A DNA stretch of 64,000 nt from Cyanobacteria bacterium UBA4641 (GCA_002405805.1 DHMN01000028.1:16881-80880); one strand, 5' to 3'; positions 16,665 through 25,445 are shown, counted from the first letter of the stretch. Notes: generated by a model not told the origin, from the sequence alone. Made by a program: numbers and translations.

Positions 16665-18238
16665 TATTTAACCTCAAATTCAGCTAACCAAAGCATTTCT
16701 TGTTCATTTAGCATATCAAAATCGATGAGTTTTTTCTCATAATTCATGTGCACAAAAGAATGGATATCGTTATCCTTGAAATAGCAAGAATTTTCAAGCC
16801 TTACACCGAAATATCCTTCTCTATATAACCCCGGCTCGATTGAAAAACACATACCGTCTTTTATTTCGACTTTTGCTAACTCTCCGATACTCAAATTTGG
16901 CGGATATTCGTGAACATTTATGCCAATACCGTGTCCTAAACCGTGATTAAAAACGAACCCTTCAACATCTTGACTATCGAAAAATTCATGTGCACTTTTT
17001 GCCACATCATAACCTATCAAAGGTCTTTTCAAATGAGTTTTTGCATAATTAAACGAACACAAAAATGCCTTTAACACTGTTGTATAAATCTTTTTATGAA
17101 GTTTTGTCGGCTCACCTTTTACAAAAACTCTTGTAATATCAGTTGCCAAACCACCTTCAAAATACCCACCGCAATCTATCAAAACAAGACTTCCATCTTT
17201 TACAATTTCGTCTTTTGAAGATTTTGAATAATGAGCCAAGGCAGAATTTTTATCCTTCGCAACTATTGAATTAAAACTCAAGCCAATTGCGCCTTGGGTC
17301 TTGAATTGTTCTTCCAAATATTTTGCAATATCGTATTCCGAAAGGTTATCGTTATTATAAATATAGTCTCTTGTCGCCGAAACCGCCCTATCCGTACGGT
17401 TAAAAGCATCAATCAAATGATTAAGTTCTGAGTCATTTTTTTGAGCTTTCATTATGGAAATCAGATTTTCTTCAATTTCACAAGCTTTGTCTTGTAAAAT
17501 TGAAAAATCGAATGCATTTATTGTATTTTTATCAACAAAAACTTTTTTATCAATATCTTTTAAAATTTGCTCAAGTTTTGACAAATTACTTTGAGTAAAT
17601 AATTCAAATTTATCTTTAAAAATTAAAGCTTTTGCTCTGATTTTTGCTGAAAATTTTTGAGAAAAATTTCGCATATTAAAAAGGTATGAAACCTCGTCCA
17701 AATCAGTCACATAAAGCACTTCGTTTTCTGATAATTTTGATGAAATTTTTGTTATTTTTTTTTCTGCTGATAAACCTGTATATTTGACATCAATTTTTAC
17801 ATTTTTATCTTCATAATTTGGAATATTTTCACTATCCAATGGGTCAATTTTCAGCAATTTTATCTGTCTTTTTTGACTCAATATTTCATATTTTTTCTGC
17901 GAATTTTTCTTGGCAAAAATTCCTAAAATTTCATTTTCAGGAATCAAATTTATCAATTCATCAAGATATTTTTGTCCTGTTTGAAGTTTTACCACGGTAA
18001 CTTTTTCATGGTCGACTTCGTTATCTGCCTGAATATGGTATCTGCCATCTACAAACAAATAAATCTTGTCAGGAGTAACCAAAGCCTCACCTGTAGAACC
18101 TGAAAAACCTGTCAATTTGTAGCGAGAATTTTCTTCTAAAGTATTATACTCAACCAAAAATTCGTTCGTTGAATTGACCAACAGGTAATTAAGCCCATTT
18201 TCGACCATGAAATTTCTTATTACCGCGATTGAATCCAT
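16664..18238 (-). CDS. pepP: Xaa-Pro aminopeptidase, M24 family
   Basis: Removes N-terminal residues ahead of proline, 524 residues. Two creatinase-like N domains precede the pita-bread metallopeptidase domain, with metal-site segments LIDCGGYFEGGLATDITR, HGLGHGIGINVHE and SIEPGLY. The N-terminal duplication is typical of longer family members (APP1-like). It starts one base after the PpiC stop and overlaps the methylase gene. These three form one operon. Confidence 0.9.
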   Translation of the reverse strand: MDSIAVIRNFMVENGLNYLLVNSTNEFLVEYNTLEENSRYKLTGFSGSTGEALVTPDKIYLFVDGRYHIQADNEVDHEKVTVVKLQTGQKYLDELINLIPENEILGIFAKKNSQKKYEILSQKRQIKLLKIDPLDSENIPNYEDKNVKIDVKYTGLSAEKKITKISSKLSENEVLYVTDLDEVSYLFNMRNFSQKFSAKIRAKALIFKDKFELFTQSNLSKLEQILKDIDKKVFVDKNTINAFDFSILQDKACEIEENLISIMKAQKNDSELNHLIDAFNRTDRAVSATRDYIYNNDNLSEYDIAKYLEEQFKTQGAIGLSFNSIVAKDKNSALAHYSKSSKDEIVKDGSLVLIDCGGYFEGGLATDITRVFVKGEPTKLHKKIYTTVLKAFLCSFNYAKTHLKRPLIGYDVAKSAHEFFDSQDVEGFVFNHGLGHGIGINVHEYPPNLSIGELAKVEIKDGMCFSIEPGLYREGYFGVRLENSCYFKDNDIHSFVHMNYEKKLIDFDMLNEQEMLWLAEFEVK

Positions 18239-18239
18239 A

Positions 18240-18521
18240 TTAGTGTTTTCCTGTAACTTCGATTAAGTGCCATCCGAATTGAGTTTCAACAGGTTGAGAT
18301 AACTCACCTACTTCAAGTGCGAATGCTGCATCTTCAAAAGGTTTAACCATCATACCTTTACCAAAGAAACCCAAATCACCACCATTTTGACCTGATGGAC
18401 AAAGGGATTTTTCTTGAGCAACTTCAGCAAAAGATTTGCCGTTTTTAATTTCATTGTATAAGTCTTTAGCCTCTTGTTCTGTTTTTACAAGAATGTGACT
18501 GGCTCTAACTTCTGTTGTCAT
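18240..18521 (-). CDS. ppiC: Parvulin-type peptidyl-prolyl isomerase
   Basis: Single-domain parvulin of 93 residues, speeding cis-trans isomerisation at proline. Hallmarks are RASHILVKTEQEA, FAEVAQEKSLCPSG, GGDLGFFGKG and TQFGWHLIEV. No signal peptide, so it is cytoplasmic like PpiC. Start at 18521 is chosen for AGGAG eight bases upstream; an earlier in-frame start at 18581 would run through the promoter. TATAAT lies at 18553-18558 on the same strand. First gene of the ppiC-pepP-methylase operon. Confidence 0.88.
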   Translation of the reverse strand: MTTEVRASHILVKTEQEAKDLYNEIKNGKSFAEVAQEKSLCPSGQNGGDLGFFGKGMMVKPFEDAAFALEVGELSQPVETQFGWHLIEVTGKH

Positions 18522-18559
18522 AAATTTAACTCCTATCTTATCTACAGGAGAGATTATAA

Positions 18560-18724
18560 AATAAAAAGGTTTGTGTTGCAATATTTGTGCAATACAAACC
18601 GGAAGTTATAAAACATGAAAAATTTTCTGAAATAAAGCGTAAGTTCAAATTGTTTTAAACCAAACCGCTAAAAGAAAAAATCTTGTCGCAACCCCGAAAA
18701 AGTGCTTGGACAACCTGAACTTAC
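18560..18724 (-). ncRNA. Candidate structured non-coding RNA, family unknown
   Basis: On the minus strand, TATTAT (18731-18736) is followed after six bases by a 15-base arm (18710-18724) that pairs with 18639-18653: nine pairs, a two-base bulge on each side, then four pairs. About 40 bases further on, GGTTTGT (18594-18600) and ACAAACC (18568-18574) form a stem with an inner TTGC/GCAA helix, followed by TTTTTATTTT. This gives a transcript of about 165 bases ending before the ppiC promoter. I could not match it to SRP, 6S, RNase P or a known riboswitch. Confidence 0.45.
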
Positions 18725-18897
18725 ATTAATATAATACGCTGTCATGACATATTTTTGCACCATTCGTAAGGATAAATTTAACTATAACCAAAGGAGTATT
18801 TTTCACTAATACTAAAGAATTAGACGCAAGAAAATAAAAACATCTTGATTTTCAAAAGACTTTATAGTAGAATTGATTTGTAAAACTAAATAGATTT

Positions 18898-18973
18898 GCG
18901 GAAGTAGCTCAGTTGGTAGAGCGTCTGCCTTCCAAGCAGGCTGTCGCGAGTTCGAGTCTCGTCTTCCGCTCCA
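18898..18973 (+). tRNA. tRNA-Gly, anticodon TCC
   Basis: The acceptor arms GCGGAAG and CTTCCGC pair, with T as discriminator and an encoded CCA. The D loop is AGTTGGTAGA, the anticodon loop CTTCCAA with anticodon TCC, and the T arm GCGAGTTCGAGTCTCGT. It reads GGA and, by wobble, GGG glycine codons. It is alone rather than in a tRNA cluster. A terminator overlaps its end. Confidence 0.97.
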
Positions 18974-19183
18974 TAGAGGGTCAATTCATTGGCTCTCTAT
19001 TTTTTGTAAGCGAAAGACATCCTCGCTCTCGGAATTGTTGCTCATGTCTTTCGCAACAATCTGAGTTCTACCCACTAGGGGTACGCATCACCGTACAGCT
19101 CGTGTAACTCGCTTACGCTGATGCTGAAGTCTCGTCTTCCGCTCCATAGAGGGTCAATTTATTGGCTCTCTATTTTTGTAAGC
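18955..19183 (+). repeat. Direct duplication of the tRNA-Gly 3' end and terminator
   Basis: Bases 18955-19012 (end of the T arm, acceptor 3' strand, CCA, terminator) are repeated at 19128-19183 with one substitution and one missing T, 173 bases apart. The segment between holds a perfect 11-base inverted repeat, GCGAAAGACAT with ATGTCTTTCGC. A 17-base T-arm-like fragment with one mismatch follows at 19211-19227. This resembles an att-type duplication left by an integrated element, or a decayed tandem tRNA copy. Confidence 0.75.
18973..19005 (+). terminator. Rho-independent terminator of tRNA-Gly
   Basis: ATAGAG (18973-18978) pairs with CTCTAT (18995-19000) and is followed by six Ts. The stem begins at the last base of the CCA end. 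Confidence 0.85.
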
Positions 19184-19362
19184 AGAAGAGGCTGACGATA
19201 ACTCGTTTTTGCGAGTTCGACTCTCGTTGCTATGATTCTTGGCGAAACTATGTTGAGCCTTAGAGGCATAGTACCTACTTGGCTTCCACTCCTTTACCTG
19301 AAATGTCAGCGTGGTAAAGACACCTACAAAAACAAAACACTAAGGGCGAGGAAAAAGGTGTC

Positions 19363-19461
19363 ACCCTGAACTCGTTTCAGGGTCTTTTCCATTTAAGGAT
19401 TCAACAATGCTTACTTTGACTAATAATGATTATTGAAAAGATTCTGAAATAAATTCAGAAT
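19363..19461. repeat. Composite hairpin repeat, type II
   Basis: ACCCTGAA (19363-19370) pairs with TTCAGGGT (19376-19383). The centre is bounded by TCTTTTC and GAAAAGA, and ATTCTGAA (19441-19448) pairs with TTCAGAAT (19454-19461), followed by GACATAGAC. More fragments of the family continue to about 19568. No gene is seen from 19184 to the pilin stop at 19594. Confidence 0.85.
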
Positions 19462-19593
19462 GACATAGACTGATGTGTTTTATTTGAGACTCTGAAACAA
19501 GTTAGCGTTCTTTTTGCTTAACTACGTTCACACGGAGCACTTGCCAGAATCCACACTTCAGCATGACAATTAAGTTTTTACAAAAACATATCA

Positions 19594-20292
19594 TTACCAT
19601 GGATAATCTTTTTCTATTTTCCATCCTGCGCGGCGGATTTTCTCTGCACAATAAAAACCATTTCCACTTTTATTACAATTTTTATCAATAACATCATTGC
19701 TATAAGTGTATCCAAGCGGTTGGATTCCGCCACCATCTTTAGCAACCCTTGTTAAGTAAAACACATCTCGACCAAAGATGTTTGGACCTTCTGCACCGTT
19801 TATATCCACAACGACAGAACCATCCTGCACGGTTTCTCCAGCGACAGAAGTTCCCATTGCAACAAATATGACATATAAAAAGCCATCAGAAGTGTAAAAA
19901 GTAGTCCTTCTTTCAGGAACTACGACACCCATATTCACAGCTGTTTTATTTGAATAAAACCAAGGATTACCAACTTTATATCCACATTGTTTGTAATTTG
20001 TACAAATAATCGCAGTCTTAATATAAGATGCCCAATACTGTTTAAAATATTCCTCAGAACCCATCTTGAAAGATTCGCTTTCAGATGGCTCGCCTACATC
20101 GTCATAAGAAAGCTTGTACGCTTGATTCAAGACAGAGATTGCTTTTTGTAGTTTTGTTACGGTTACATGTTTTTGGTAATTCGTAATCAAAACCGGTATT
20201 GTCATCGCTGCAACTATACCAATTATTCCTAGAGTGATTAAAACTTCTGCCAATGTAAAAGCATATTTTCTAACACAATATTTGTTTTTCAT
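19594..20292 (-). CDS. Type IV pilin-like (pseudopilin) protein 2
   Basis: Encodes 232 residues with a short, basic 11-residue leader and the signal AFTLAEVLITLG. The residue before the cut is Ala instead of Gly, which is unusual but seen in some prepilins. The helix continues GIIGIVAAMTIP. The C-terminal half shares DINGAEGPNIFGRDVF and the end CAEKIRRAGWKIEKDYPW with pilin 1. The RBS AAGGAG precedes ATG. Divergent from the XRE gene at 20400, with a perfect palindrome between. Confidence 0.88.
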   Translation of the reverse strand: MKNKYCVRKYAFTLAEVLITLGIIGIVAAMTIPVLITNYQKHVTVTKLQKAISVLNQAYKLSYDDVGEPSESESFKMGSEEYFKQYWASYIKTAIICTNYKQCGYKVGNPWFYSNKTAVNMGVVVPERRTTFYTSDGFLYVIFVAMGTSVAGETVQDGSVVVDINGAEGPNIFGRDVFYLTRVAKDGGGIQPLGYTYSNDVIDKNCNKSGNGFYCAEKIRRAGWKIEKDYPW

Positions 20293-20326
20293 ACAAACTC
20301 CTTAATTTTGACTTTTATTTCTAATT

Positions 20327-20346
20327 TACTGATTTATAAATCAGTA
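20327..20346. promoter_or_regulatory. Perfect 20-base palindrome, candidate operator
   Basis: TACTGATTTATAAATCAGTA reads identically on both strands. It lies in the 107-base gap between pilin 2 and the divergent XRE gene. Its symmetry and size fit a site for an HTH dimer, most simply the adjacent XRE protein. Confidence 0.65.
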
Positions 20347-20399
20347 TACATGGAGTATAAGTCATAATATAAAATTGTCAAGTAATATAAACTAACAAT

Positions 20400-20633
20400 A
20401 TGGATAGAGCTAAAGTTATTAAAGTATTTGCGGAAAATGTAAGAGCAGAAAGAGCCAGAAGGAATTATTCTCAAGAAAAATTGGCAGAAATGGCTGACAT
20501 CACACCAGAATATCTCGCAAGAATTGAAAAGGAAAAATATAGTCCATCACTTATTGTTATCGCAAATTTGGCAATAGCGTTGGGAGTCTCTGTCGATAAA
20601 TTGATACCTTTGGATGAATTGCGCAAGGGGTAG
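20400..20633 (+). CDS. Small XRE-family HTH regulator
   Basis: Encodes 77 residues, essentially one lambda-repressor-like domain: RRNYSQEKLAEMADITPEYLARIEKEKYSPSL then NLAIALGVSVDKL. TATAAA at 20386-20391 is eight bases before the ATG and no RBS is present, so the mRNA may be leaderless. It is divergent from pilin 2 and probably binds the palindrome between them. Confidence 0.88.
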   Translation: MDRAKVIKVFAENVRAERARRNYSQEKLAEMADITPEYLARIEKEKYSPSLIVIANLAIALGVSVDKLIPLDELRKG

Positions 20634-20772
20634 ATTTTGAGTGCAAACGGAGTAACGGAGTATTCCACAACAAGACTTGCAGGGGATTACGACGTCGCGC
20701 TGTGAAGTCTATTATTTTATTTGTACAATATAGCTCCTCGTAATGACATGATGTTTTAAAAACTTAACTGTC

Positions 20773-20984
20773 ATTCTGAACTTGATTCAGAATCTTTTCC
20801 ATATTAATAATTTGGCAAATATAATTATTGATAAATCCTAATTATTTTTGCCAATCAACATTGATAGATTCTGAATAGCAAGAAAATTATGTGCTCGTAA
20901 ACTCTCACAAATTTTCTAAGCTTTCAGAATGACATAGACCTATGTGTTTGGAGACCCTGAAACGAGTTCAGGGTCTCCAAACAC
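20773..20984. repeat. Cluster of hairpin repeats with an 18-base-pair perfect stem
   Basis: ATTCTGAA (20773-20780) pairs with TTCAGAAT (20786-20793). A type B stem-loop runs 20868-20930. Finally bases 20944-20961 pair perfectly with 20967-20984 around loop ACGAG, an 18-base-pair hairpin two bases before a stop codon. From 20634 to 20770 I see no gene. Confidence 0.85.
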
Positions 20985-20986
20985 AA

Positions 20987-22180
20987 TTAATCCTCACTAG
21001 GGATTGTTGGGTGATCGTTGAATTTGTATCCGCTATTCCAAAGCTTTTTAAACTCAGTATAAGATTTTTCTTGTACTGCCTTTTGATAAGCCTTTTTAAC
21101 CTCTTCAGGATTTAATGAAAATGCCCCCAACTCCTCATTATTAAACGTGCTATATATCTTGATTTTATTTAGCAAATCAACAGAATTTACGTAATCTTCC
21201 ATATTTATAGAAGATTTATTATTTTTTATCAAAACATAGCCCATTGCATTTTTTAAGATTGAAATTTTTATTGTAGTTCCAACAGCTTGCCAATCTTCAG
21301 GGTCTAAATAAAATTTATATTCATCCTTGTTTAGTTCAATTTTATCAAAAGCCGCCTCAATAGAATTTATCTGATAATTATTGAATTTTGTCTCGATTTT
21401 TTTATTAAAATCAGGATGAGATTTTGAATACAATGCAATAGAATGAGACATTATAGCACTTATTCCAATCATCATTGCAACAAAAACAATAGGTACAACT
21501 ATAAATAAAATTACAGATTGTTTAAATTGTGTTTTGTGGAATTTTTCTACATTTTCGTACTTGTCAGAATTTTTCTCATACGCCCACTCATTTCCGCGAA
21601 ATCCGCAAAGCAACATAAACGGAAACCAACCGGCAGTGAATAATAACGGCAACATCCAAAGAGTGATAAAGGATTTATTCAACAATCCCCAAATCCAAGT
21701 GCCCCAAAATGCGCCCCAGTTGAATTTAACGATTTCACTTTTTGGTTTTTCGCCGGAAATTCTACCTTGCCAAAACAACAGTGACACCATTACAAATAAT
21801 GTCAGCCAACTGCCCCAAAAAGTTGTCCCAATTGGAGTGTAGACAATAAACATTATTACAGTTAATACAGCAGAAATCACAGAAATTTTATTGTCGTCCT
21901 CTTCGCCAAGAATATCGCGAATCCTGCGAACTACATTTGGAAACAACAACACCGAAGTAACAATCCCTAAAGCCACCATCATCAAAGATATCCAAATCGG
22001 ACGAGGAGAGCCGGAAAAAGCCTGCATAATTTCAGGTTTGAAAAACATCAAATAAATAACAGGAGTAATCAAAACGCTTTCAATAAGTTCAATTATCAAA
22101 AGATTTACGAAAAAATCTCGTCTGTTTAAAATTCCTTTCATTGAAAAGAAATTTTTATTTTCCTCAAAATAACCACTCAT
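20987..22180 (-). CDS. DUF805-type membrane protein with C-terminal extension
   Basis: Encodes 397 residues. The first third (GILNRRDFF then four hydrophobic helices, VRRIRDI) matches DUF805. A second helical module follows with FNWGAFWGTWIWGLLNKSF and a GFRGNEWAYE signature seen in DUF2628-like proteins, then one more helix. The C-terminal 150 residues are soluble and charged. Function of these domains is unknown; they are predicted inner-membrane proteins. A shorter DUF805 gene lies at 25495. Confidence 0.75.
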   Translation of the reverse strand: MSGYFEENKNFFSMKGILNRRDFFVNLLIIELIESVLITPVIYLMFFKPEIMQAFSGSPRPIWISLMMVALGIVTSVLLFPNVVRRIRDILGEEDDNKISVISAVLTVIMFIVYTPIGTTFWGSWLTLFVMVSLLFWQGRISGEKPKSEIVKFNWGAFWGTWIWGLLNKSFITLWMLPLLFTAGWFPFMLLCGFRGNEWAYEKNSDKYENVEKFHKTQFKQSVILFIVVPIVFVAMMIGISAIMSHSIALYSKSHPDFNKKIETKFNNYQINSIEAAFDKIELNKDEYKFYLDPEDWQAVGTTIKISILKNAMGYVLIKNNKSSINMEDYVNSVDLLNKIKIYSTFNNEELGAFSLNPEEVKKAYQKAVQEKSYTEFKKLWNSGYKFNDHPTIPSED

Positions 22181-22205
22181 AATATTTACTCCTATTTTTA
22201 TTTAT

Positions 22206-23387
22206 TTAATTTATAACATCTTCACTATCATTAGTCAAAAATTCAGCAGGGATAGTTTTTTCTACAATTTTCTTCCCTGATTTTGAACTTTTTGAATTAA
22301 TTCCGTATTGGTGAAGTTTTTCTGCCTCTTTAAAAATACTGCCGTTGTGTTTTGAATTAAACCTGCCAACCTCGGTTTTTATGGATGAGCATGCCTTTTC
22401 TAAAGTTTGTTGAATATTCAAAAGACCTTGTGCATGTAATGCAATATTGTTGTACAAATTTTCTCCAACGGCGATAATATTTTCAATATTTTGAGACTGA
22501 ACTTTTGTTCTCCACAATTGATTAACCAAACGCAAGGCTACAAGTAATGACGAATTACCTACGATAATGATATTTCTGCTGTTTGCAAGTTCTACAACCG
22601 AGCGAAAATCAACATCCGTATAAATCAGATTTATACAGGATTCAATCGGAATATACATCAAAATGAAATTTGGTTGAGATAGTTCTGAAATTTCTTCATA
22701 ATTTTTCTTAGCCAAATTAACGATACAATTTGTTAAGTCTGAAATAAAAGCTTTTTTGAGATTTTCATCGTTGTCAGATTGGCGATATTCAATATAGTTT
22801 TTCAAAATCACTTTTGAATCAATCACCAAATGCTTATCCTCAGGCAAATTTATTACAAAATCAGGCTTATTTCCACCTGAAACAAACTGTTTTGTGTAAT
22901 GAATATTTTCTTGCAAATCGGCAAACTTCAAAATTTGTTCAAGCCAATCTTCTCCAAACTCACCTCTTGAATTTTGATTTGTCGTAAGTGCTTTGGCATA
23001 CTTTTCAGCGGTTGATATTGCATTTTTAATCTCCAAAGTTTCATCGCGATGAGATTGTTGGTAGGTATCAATACTTTGTTTAAATTCTTTTAAAAGTTTA
23101 TTTATCGGCGCAATTTCCTCAGCTTTAAACAAATCAATTTTTGAATTTAAGTTTTTTGAATGTTCGGTAACAAGAGATTCCTGCTGATTGCGCAATGACT
23201 CTTGCGCGATTTTAGAAAATTCAGCAGACAAAGAGTTTAGCAAATCATCTTGCAAACCTTTCTGACCCTTTAATTTGGAATTTTCTTCAAGCAAATTTTG
23301 CATTTTGTGTTGATAATAGTTACTTGAGACAATCCAAACCAAAAGTGCCGTTACAATTATCGAAAAACTCAAAATAATCCAATTCAA
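22206..23387 (-). CDS. rmuC: RmuC-family DNA recombination protein
   Basis: Encodes 393 residues: an N-terminal membrane anchor (about residues 3-22), a long coiled coil to about residue 135, and the RmuC nuclease-like core (RGEFGEDWLEQIL, KPDFVINLPEDKHLVIDSK, ILMYIPIE). RmuC limits inversion at short inverted repeats in E. coli, notable here since the genome is full of them. It lies 25 bases upstream of the DUF805-type gene on the same strand and is probably co-transcribed. Confidence 0.9.
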   Translation of the reverse strand: MNWIILSFSIIVTALLVWIVSSNYYQHKMQNLLEENSKLKGQKGLQDDLLNSLSAEFSKIAQESLRNQQESLVTEHSKNLNSKIDLFKAEEIAPINKLLKEFKQSIDTYQQSHRDETLEIKNAISTAEKYAKALTTNQNSRGEFGEDWLEQILKFADLQENIHYTKQFVSGGNKPDFVINLPEDKHLVIDSKVILKNYIEYRQSDNDENLKKAFISDLTNCIVNLAKKNYEEISELSQPNFILMYIPIESCINLIYTDVDFRSVVELANSRNIIIVGNSSLLVALRLVNQLWRTKVQSQNIENIIAVGENLYNNIALHAQGLLNIQQTLEKACSSIKTEVGRFNSKHNGSIFKEAEKLHQYGINSKSSKSGKKIVEKTIPAEFLTNDSEDVIN

Positions 23388-23471
23388 AGCTACACCATCC
23401 TTTTAAAACTAACCAAATAATAATAGCATATTTTTCTAAAGATTTTTAGTCTTTGTTAGGATATGTAAAGG

Positions 23472-23684
23472 TTAAATATCCAAAAGCTCAGATAAAGTCA
23501 TCCCTAAACCATCAGCAATTTTGGCTAAGATTTCCAAACTCGGATTTCTTTTCAAATTTTCAATTCGACCAACATAAGTTCTGTCAATATTACAAAGAAG
23601 AGCCAATCCCTCTTGAGACAAGCCACGCTCTTGCCTTATAGCCTTTAATTTCTGTGAAAATTTGTATAAAACTTCGCTTGACAT
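23472..23684 (-). CDS. Small XRE-family HTH regulator
   Basis: Encodes about 70 residues: FSQKLKAIRQERGLSQEGLALLCNIDRTYVGRIENLKRNPSLEILAKIADGL, a single Cro/C1-type HTH. The ATG at 23684 is preferred over ATG at 23705; TACATT lies seven bases upstream, so it may also be leaderless. No pilin gene is next to it, unlike the other small HTH genes. Confidence 0.85.
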   Translation of the reverse strand: MSSEVLYKFSQKLKAIRQERGLSQEGLALLCNIDRTYVGRIENLKRNPSLEILAKIADGLGMTLSELLDI

Positions 23685-23748
23685 TTGTATAAATGTATGC
23701 CACACTATGCCAATAATCGACAGCCGATTGGCACAGGTGAGAGGTTAT

Positions 23749-23973
23749 ATGTTTTTATCTACTACCAAAATACAGCTAAAATTATTCAAGGAAGAAATAA
23801 TTAATTTGTCAGGCAAATGTACATCTATTATTGAATTTGTTTCTACTCCTATTTTATGCAAAGACTTTAACGTTCAGAAAAATGAAAAAGCCGAATTTGA
23901 AAACATAATCTCTAAACTAAACACCGTATCAAATAAATTGGATGAAATAAAAAGCATTTTAAAGGATTTTTAG
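23749..23973 (+). CDS. Small helical protein of unknown function
   Basis: Encodes about 74 residues if begun at the ATG with GAGAGG just upstream. The C-terminal 30 residues form a heptad-like helix (ENIISKLNTVSNKLDEIKSIL). An earlier in-frame ATG at 23662 would overlap the divergent HTH gene and lacks an RBS. No domain is recognised. It may be regulated together with the XRE gene, since the two are divergent. Confidence 0.5.
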   Translation: MFLSTTKIQLKLFKEEIINLSGKCTSIIEFVSTPILCKDFNVQKNEKAEFENIISKLNTVSNKLDEIKSILKDF

Positions 23974-24063
23974 TATTTGTAACCTACTTGCACAGGTTAT
24001 ATTTTTTAACTAAAATATTAGTAACTTATAGTATTTATTAATAAATAAAAGGGATGAGTAATT

Positions 24064-25437
24064 ATGGCTGTAGAAAGACAACATGTAAAAGAACAAGACA
24101 AAGTAGCCAGACGTTCAAATTTTGAACCTGTAGAAAGCAACTTGACACCTGAACAAGTAAAACTTGAGGCATCAAGATGCTTGCACTGCAAAAATCCGCG
24201 CTGCGTTCAAGGATGTCCTGTAAACATTCAAATTCCTGAATTTATTCAGGCTCTAAAAGAAGATAACTTAGATAAAGCAGGACAAATAATCCGCCAAACA
24301 AGTATGTTACCTTCGGTTTGCGGCAGGGTTTGCCCACAAGAAAGACAATGTGAAGGCAATTGTATACTTGGAATTAAAGGGGAAGCGGTTGCTATCGGAG
24401 CACTTGAGCGATATGTCGGCGATAACACAAAAGCCGATATGCCGGAAATTAAACCTTCTGGTAAAAAAGTTGCCGTTATCGGTTCAGGTTGCGCAGGTAT
24501 TACCGCAGCAGCCGACCTTAGAAAAGCAGGTCACGAAGTTGTTGTTTTTGAAGCCTTACATAAACTTGGCGGAGTATTGAGATATGGAATCCCTCCGTTC
24601 AGACTTCCAAGAACAATTCTTGATAGAGAAATTACAAACTTAAAAGCTATGGGCGTTGAGTTTCATACAAATGTTATTGTCGGAAAATCTATCACTATCC
24701 AACAATTGAAAGATGATGGATTTGATGCAATATTTATCTGCTCAGGCGCAGGTTTACCGAAAATGATGCACATAAAAGGTGAAAACCTTAACGGTGTATT
24801 TTCTGCAAACGAATTTCTTACTCGTGTAAACCTTATGGGTGCAGGCAGAGATAAAGATTCAATAACACCGCTTAGAGTCGGTAAAAAAGTTGCCGTAATC
24901 GGTGGTGGTAACGTTGCGATGGATGCAGCAAGAACAGCCGTACGTGTCGGATTTGAAGAAGTTTCTATTTTATATAGAAGAACAGAAAAAGAACTTCCTG
25001 CAAGACTTGAAGAAATCAGACACGCTAAAGAAGAAGGTGTTATTTTCAAATTTTTGCACGCACCAGTTGAAATCTTGAACAAAGACGGTTACGTTGCAGG
25101 CATGAAATTTGAAATTATGGAACTTGGAGAACCTGATGCATCAGGCAGAAGAAGACCTGTCGGAACAGGTGAATATGTAACAGAAGATGTTGATACAGTA
25201 ATTGTTGCACTAGGTACAGGTCCAAATCCGATTATCCAAAAATCAGCAGAACATGAAGGTATTGAAATTATCACTGACCCAAAAGGATATATTTCAGTAA
25301 ATCCTGATACCAGAGCAACAAATATTCCGTGTGTATACGCAGGGGGTGACGTTGCGCCTGTTGGAGCATCTAATGCAATTAACGCAATGGGTGCAGGCAA
25401 AAAAGCTGCAAAAGCAATTAATGAATTACTAAAATAA
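24064..25437 (+). CDS. gltD: Glutamate synthase small-subunit type oxidoreductase
   Basis: FAD- and NAD(P)-binding oxidoreductase of 457 residues, the homotetrameric GltA/GltD type. The N-terminal Cys motifs CLHCKNPRCVQGCP and CGRVCPQERQCEGNC bind 4Fe-4S clusters. Two Rossmann motifs follow: GSGCAGITAAADLRKAG and GGGNVAMDAART. It passes electrons from NADPH to a partner, often the large glutamate synthase subunit or ferredoxin-NADP reductase; no large subunit is in the window. A terminator follows directly. Confidence 0.92.
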   Translation: MAVERQHVKEQDKVARRSNFEPVESNLTPEQVKLEASRCLHCKNPRCVQGCPVNIQIPEFIQALKEDNLDKAGQIIRQTSMLPSVCGRVCPQERQCEGNCILGIKGEAVAIGALERYVGDNTKADMPEIKPSGKKVAVIGSGCAGITAAADLRKAGHEVVVFEALHKLGGVLRYGIPPFRLPRTILDREITNLKAMGVEFHTNVIVGKSITIQQLKDDGFDAIFICSGAGLPKMMHIKGENLNGVFSANEFLTRVNLMGAGRDKDSITPLRVGKKVAVIGGGNVAMDAARTAVRVGFEEVSILYRRTEKELPARLEEIRHAKEEGVIFKFLHAPVEILNKDGYVAGMKFEIMELGEPDASGRRRPVGTGEYVTEDVDTVIVALGTGPNPIIQKSAEHEGIEIITDPKGYISVNPDTRATNIPCVYAGGDVAPVGASNAINAMGAGKKAAKAINELLK

Positions 25438-25445
25438 TTATTATA

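Noticed and set aside
18639..18724. SRP (4.5S) RNA or 6S RNA at the stem-bounded element
   Set aside because: The length and closed stem are suggestive, but the apical GGAA loop and the conserved SRP core are absent, and the 6S central bubble is not evident. Left as an unassigned RNA.
18560..18973. A T-box or glycine riboswitch linked to tRNA-Gly or glyQ
   Set aside because: No T-box consensus (AGGGTGG-type anti-terminator) or specifier loop is visible, and glyQ has no such leader.
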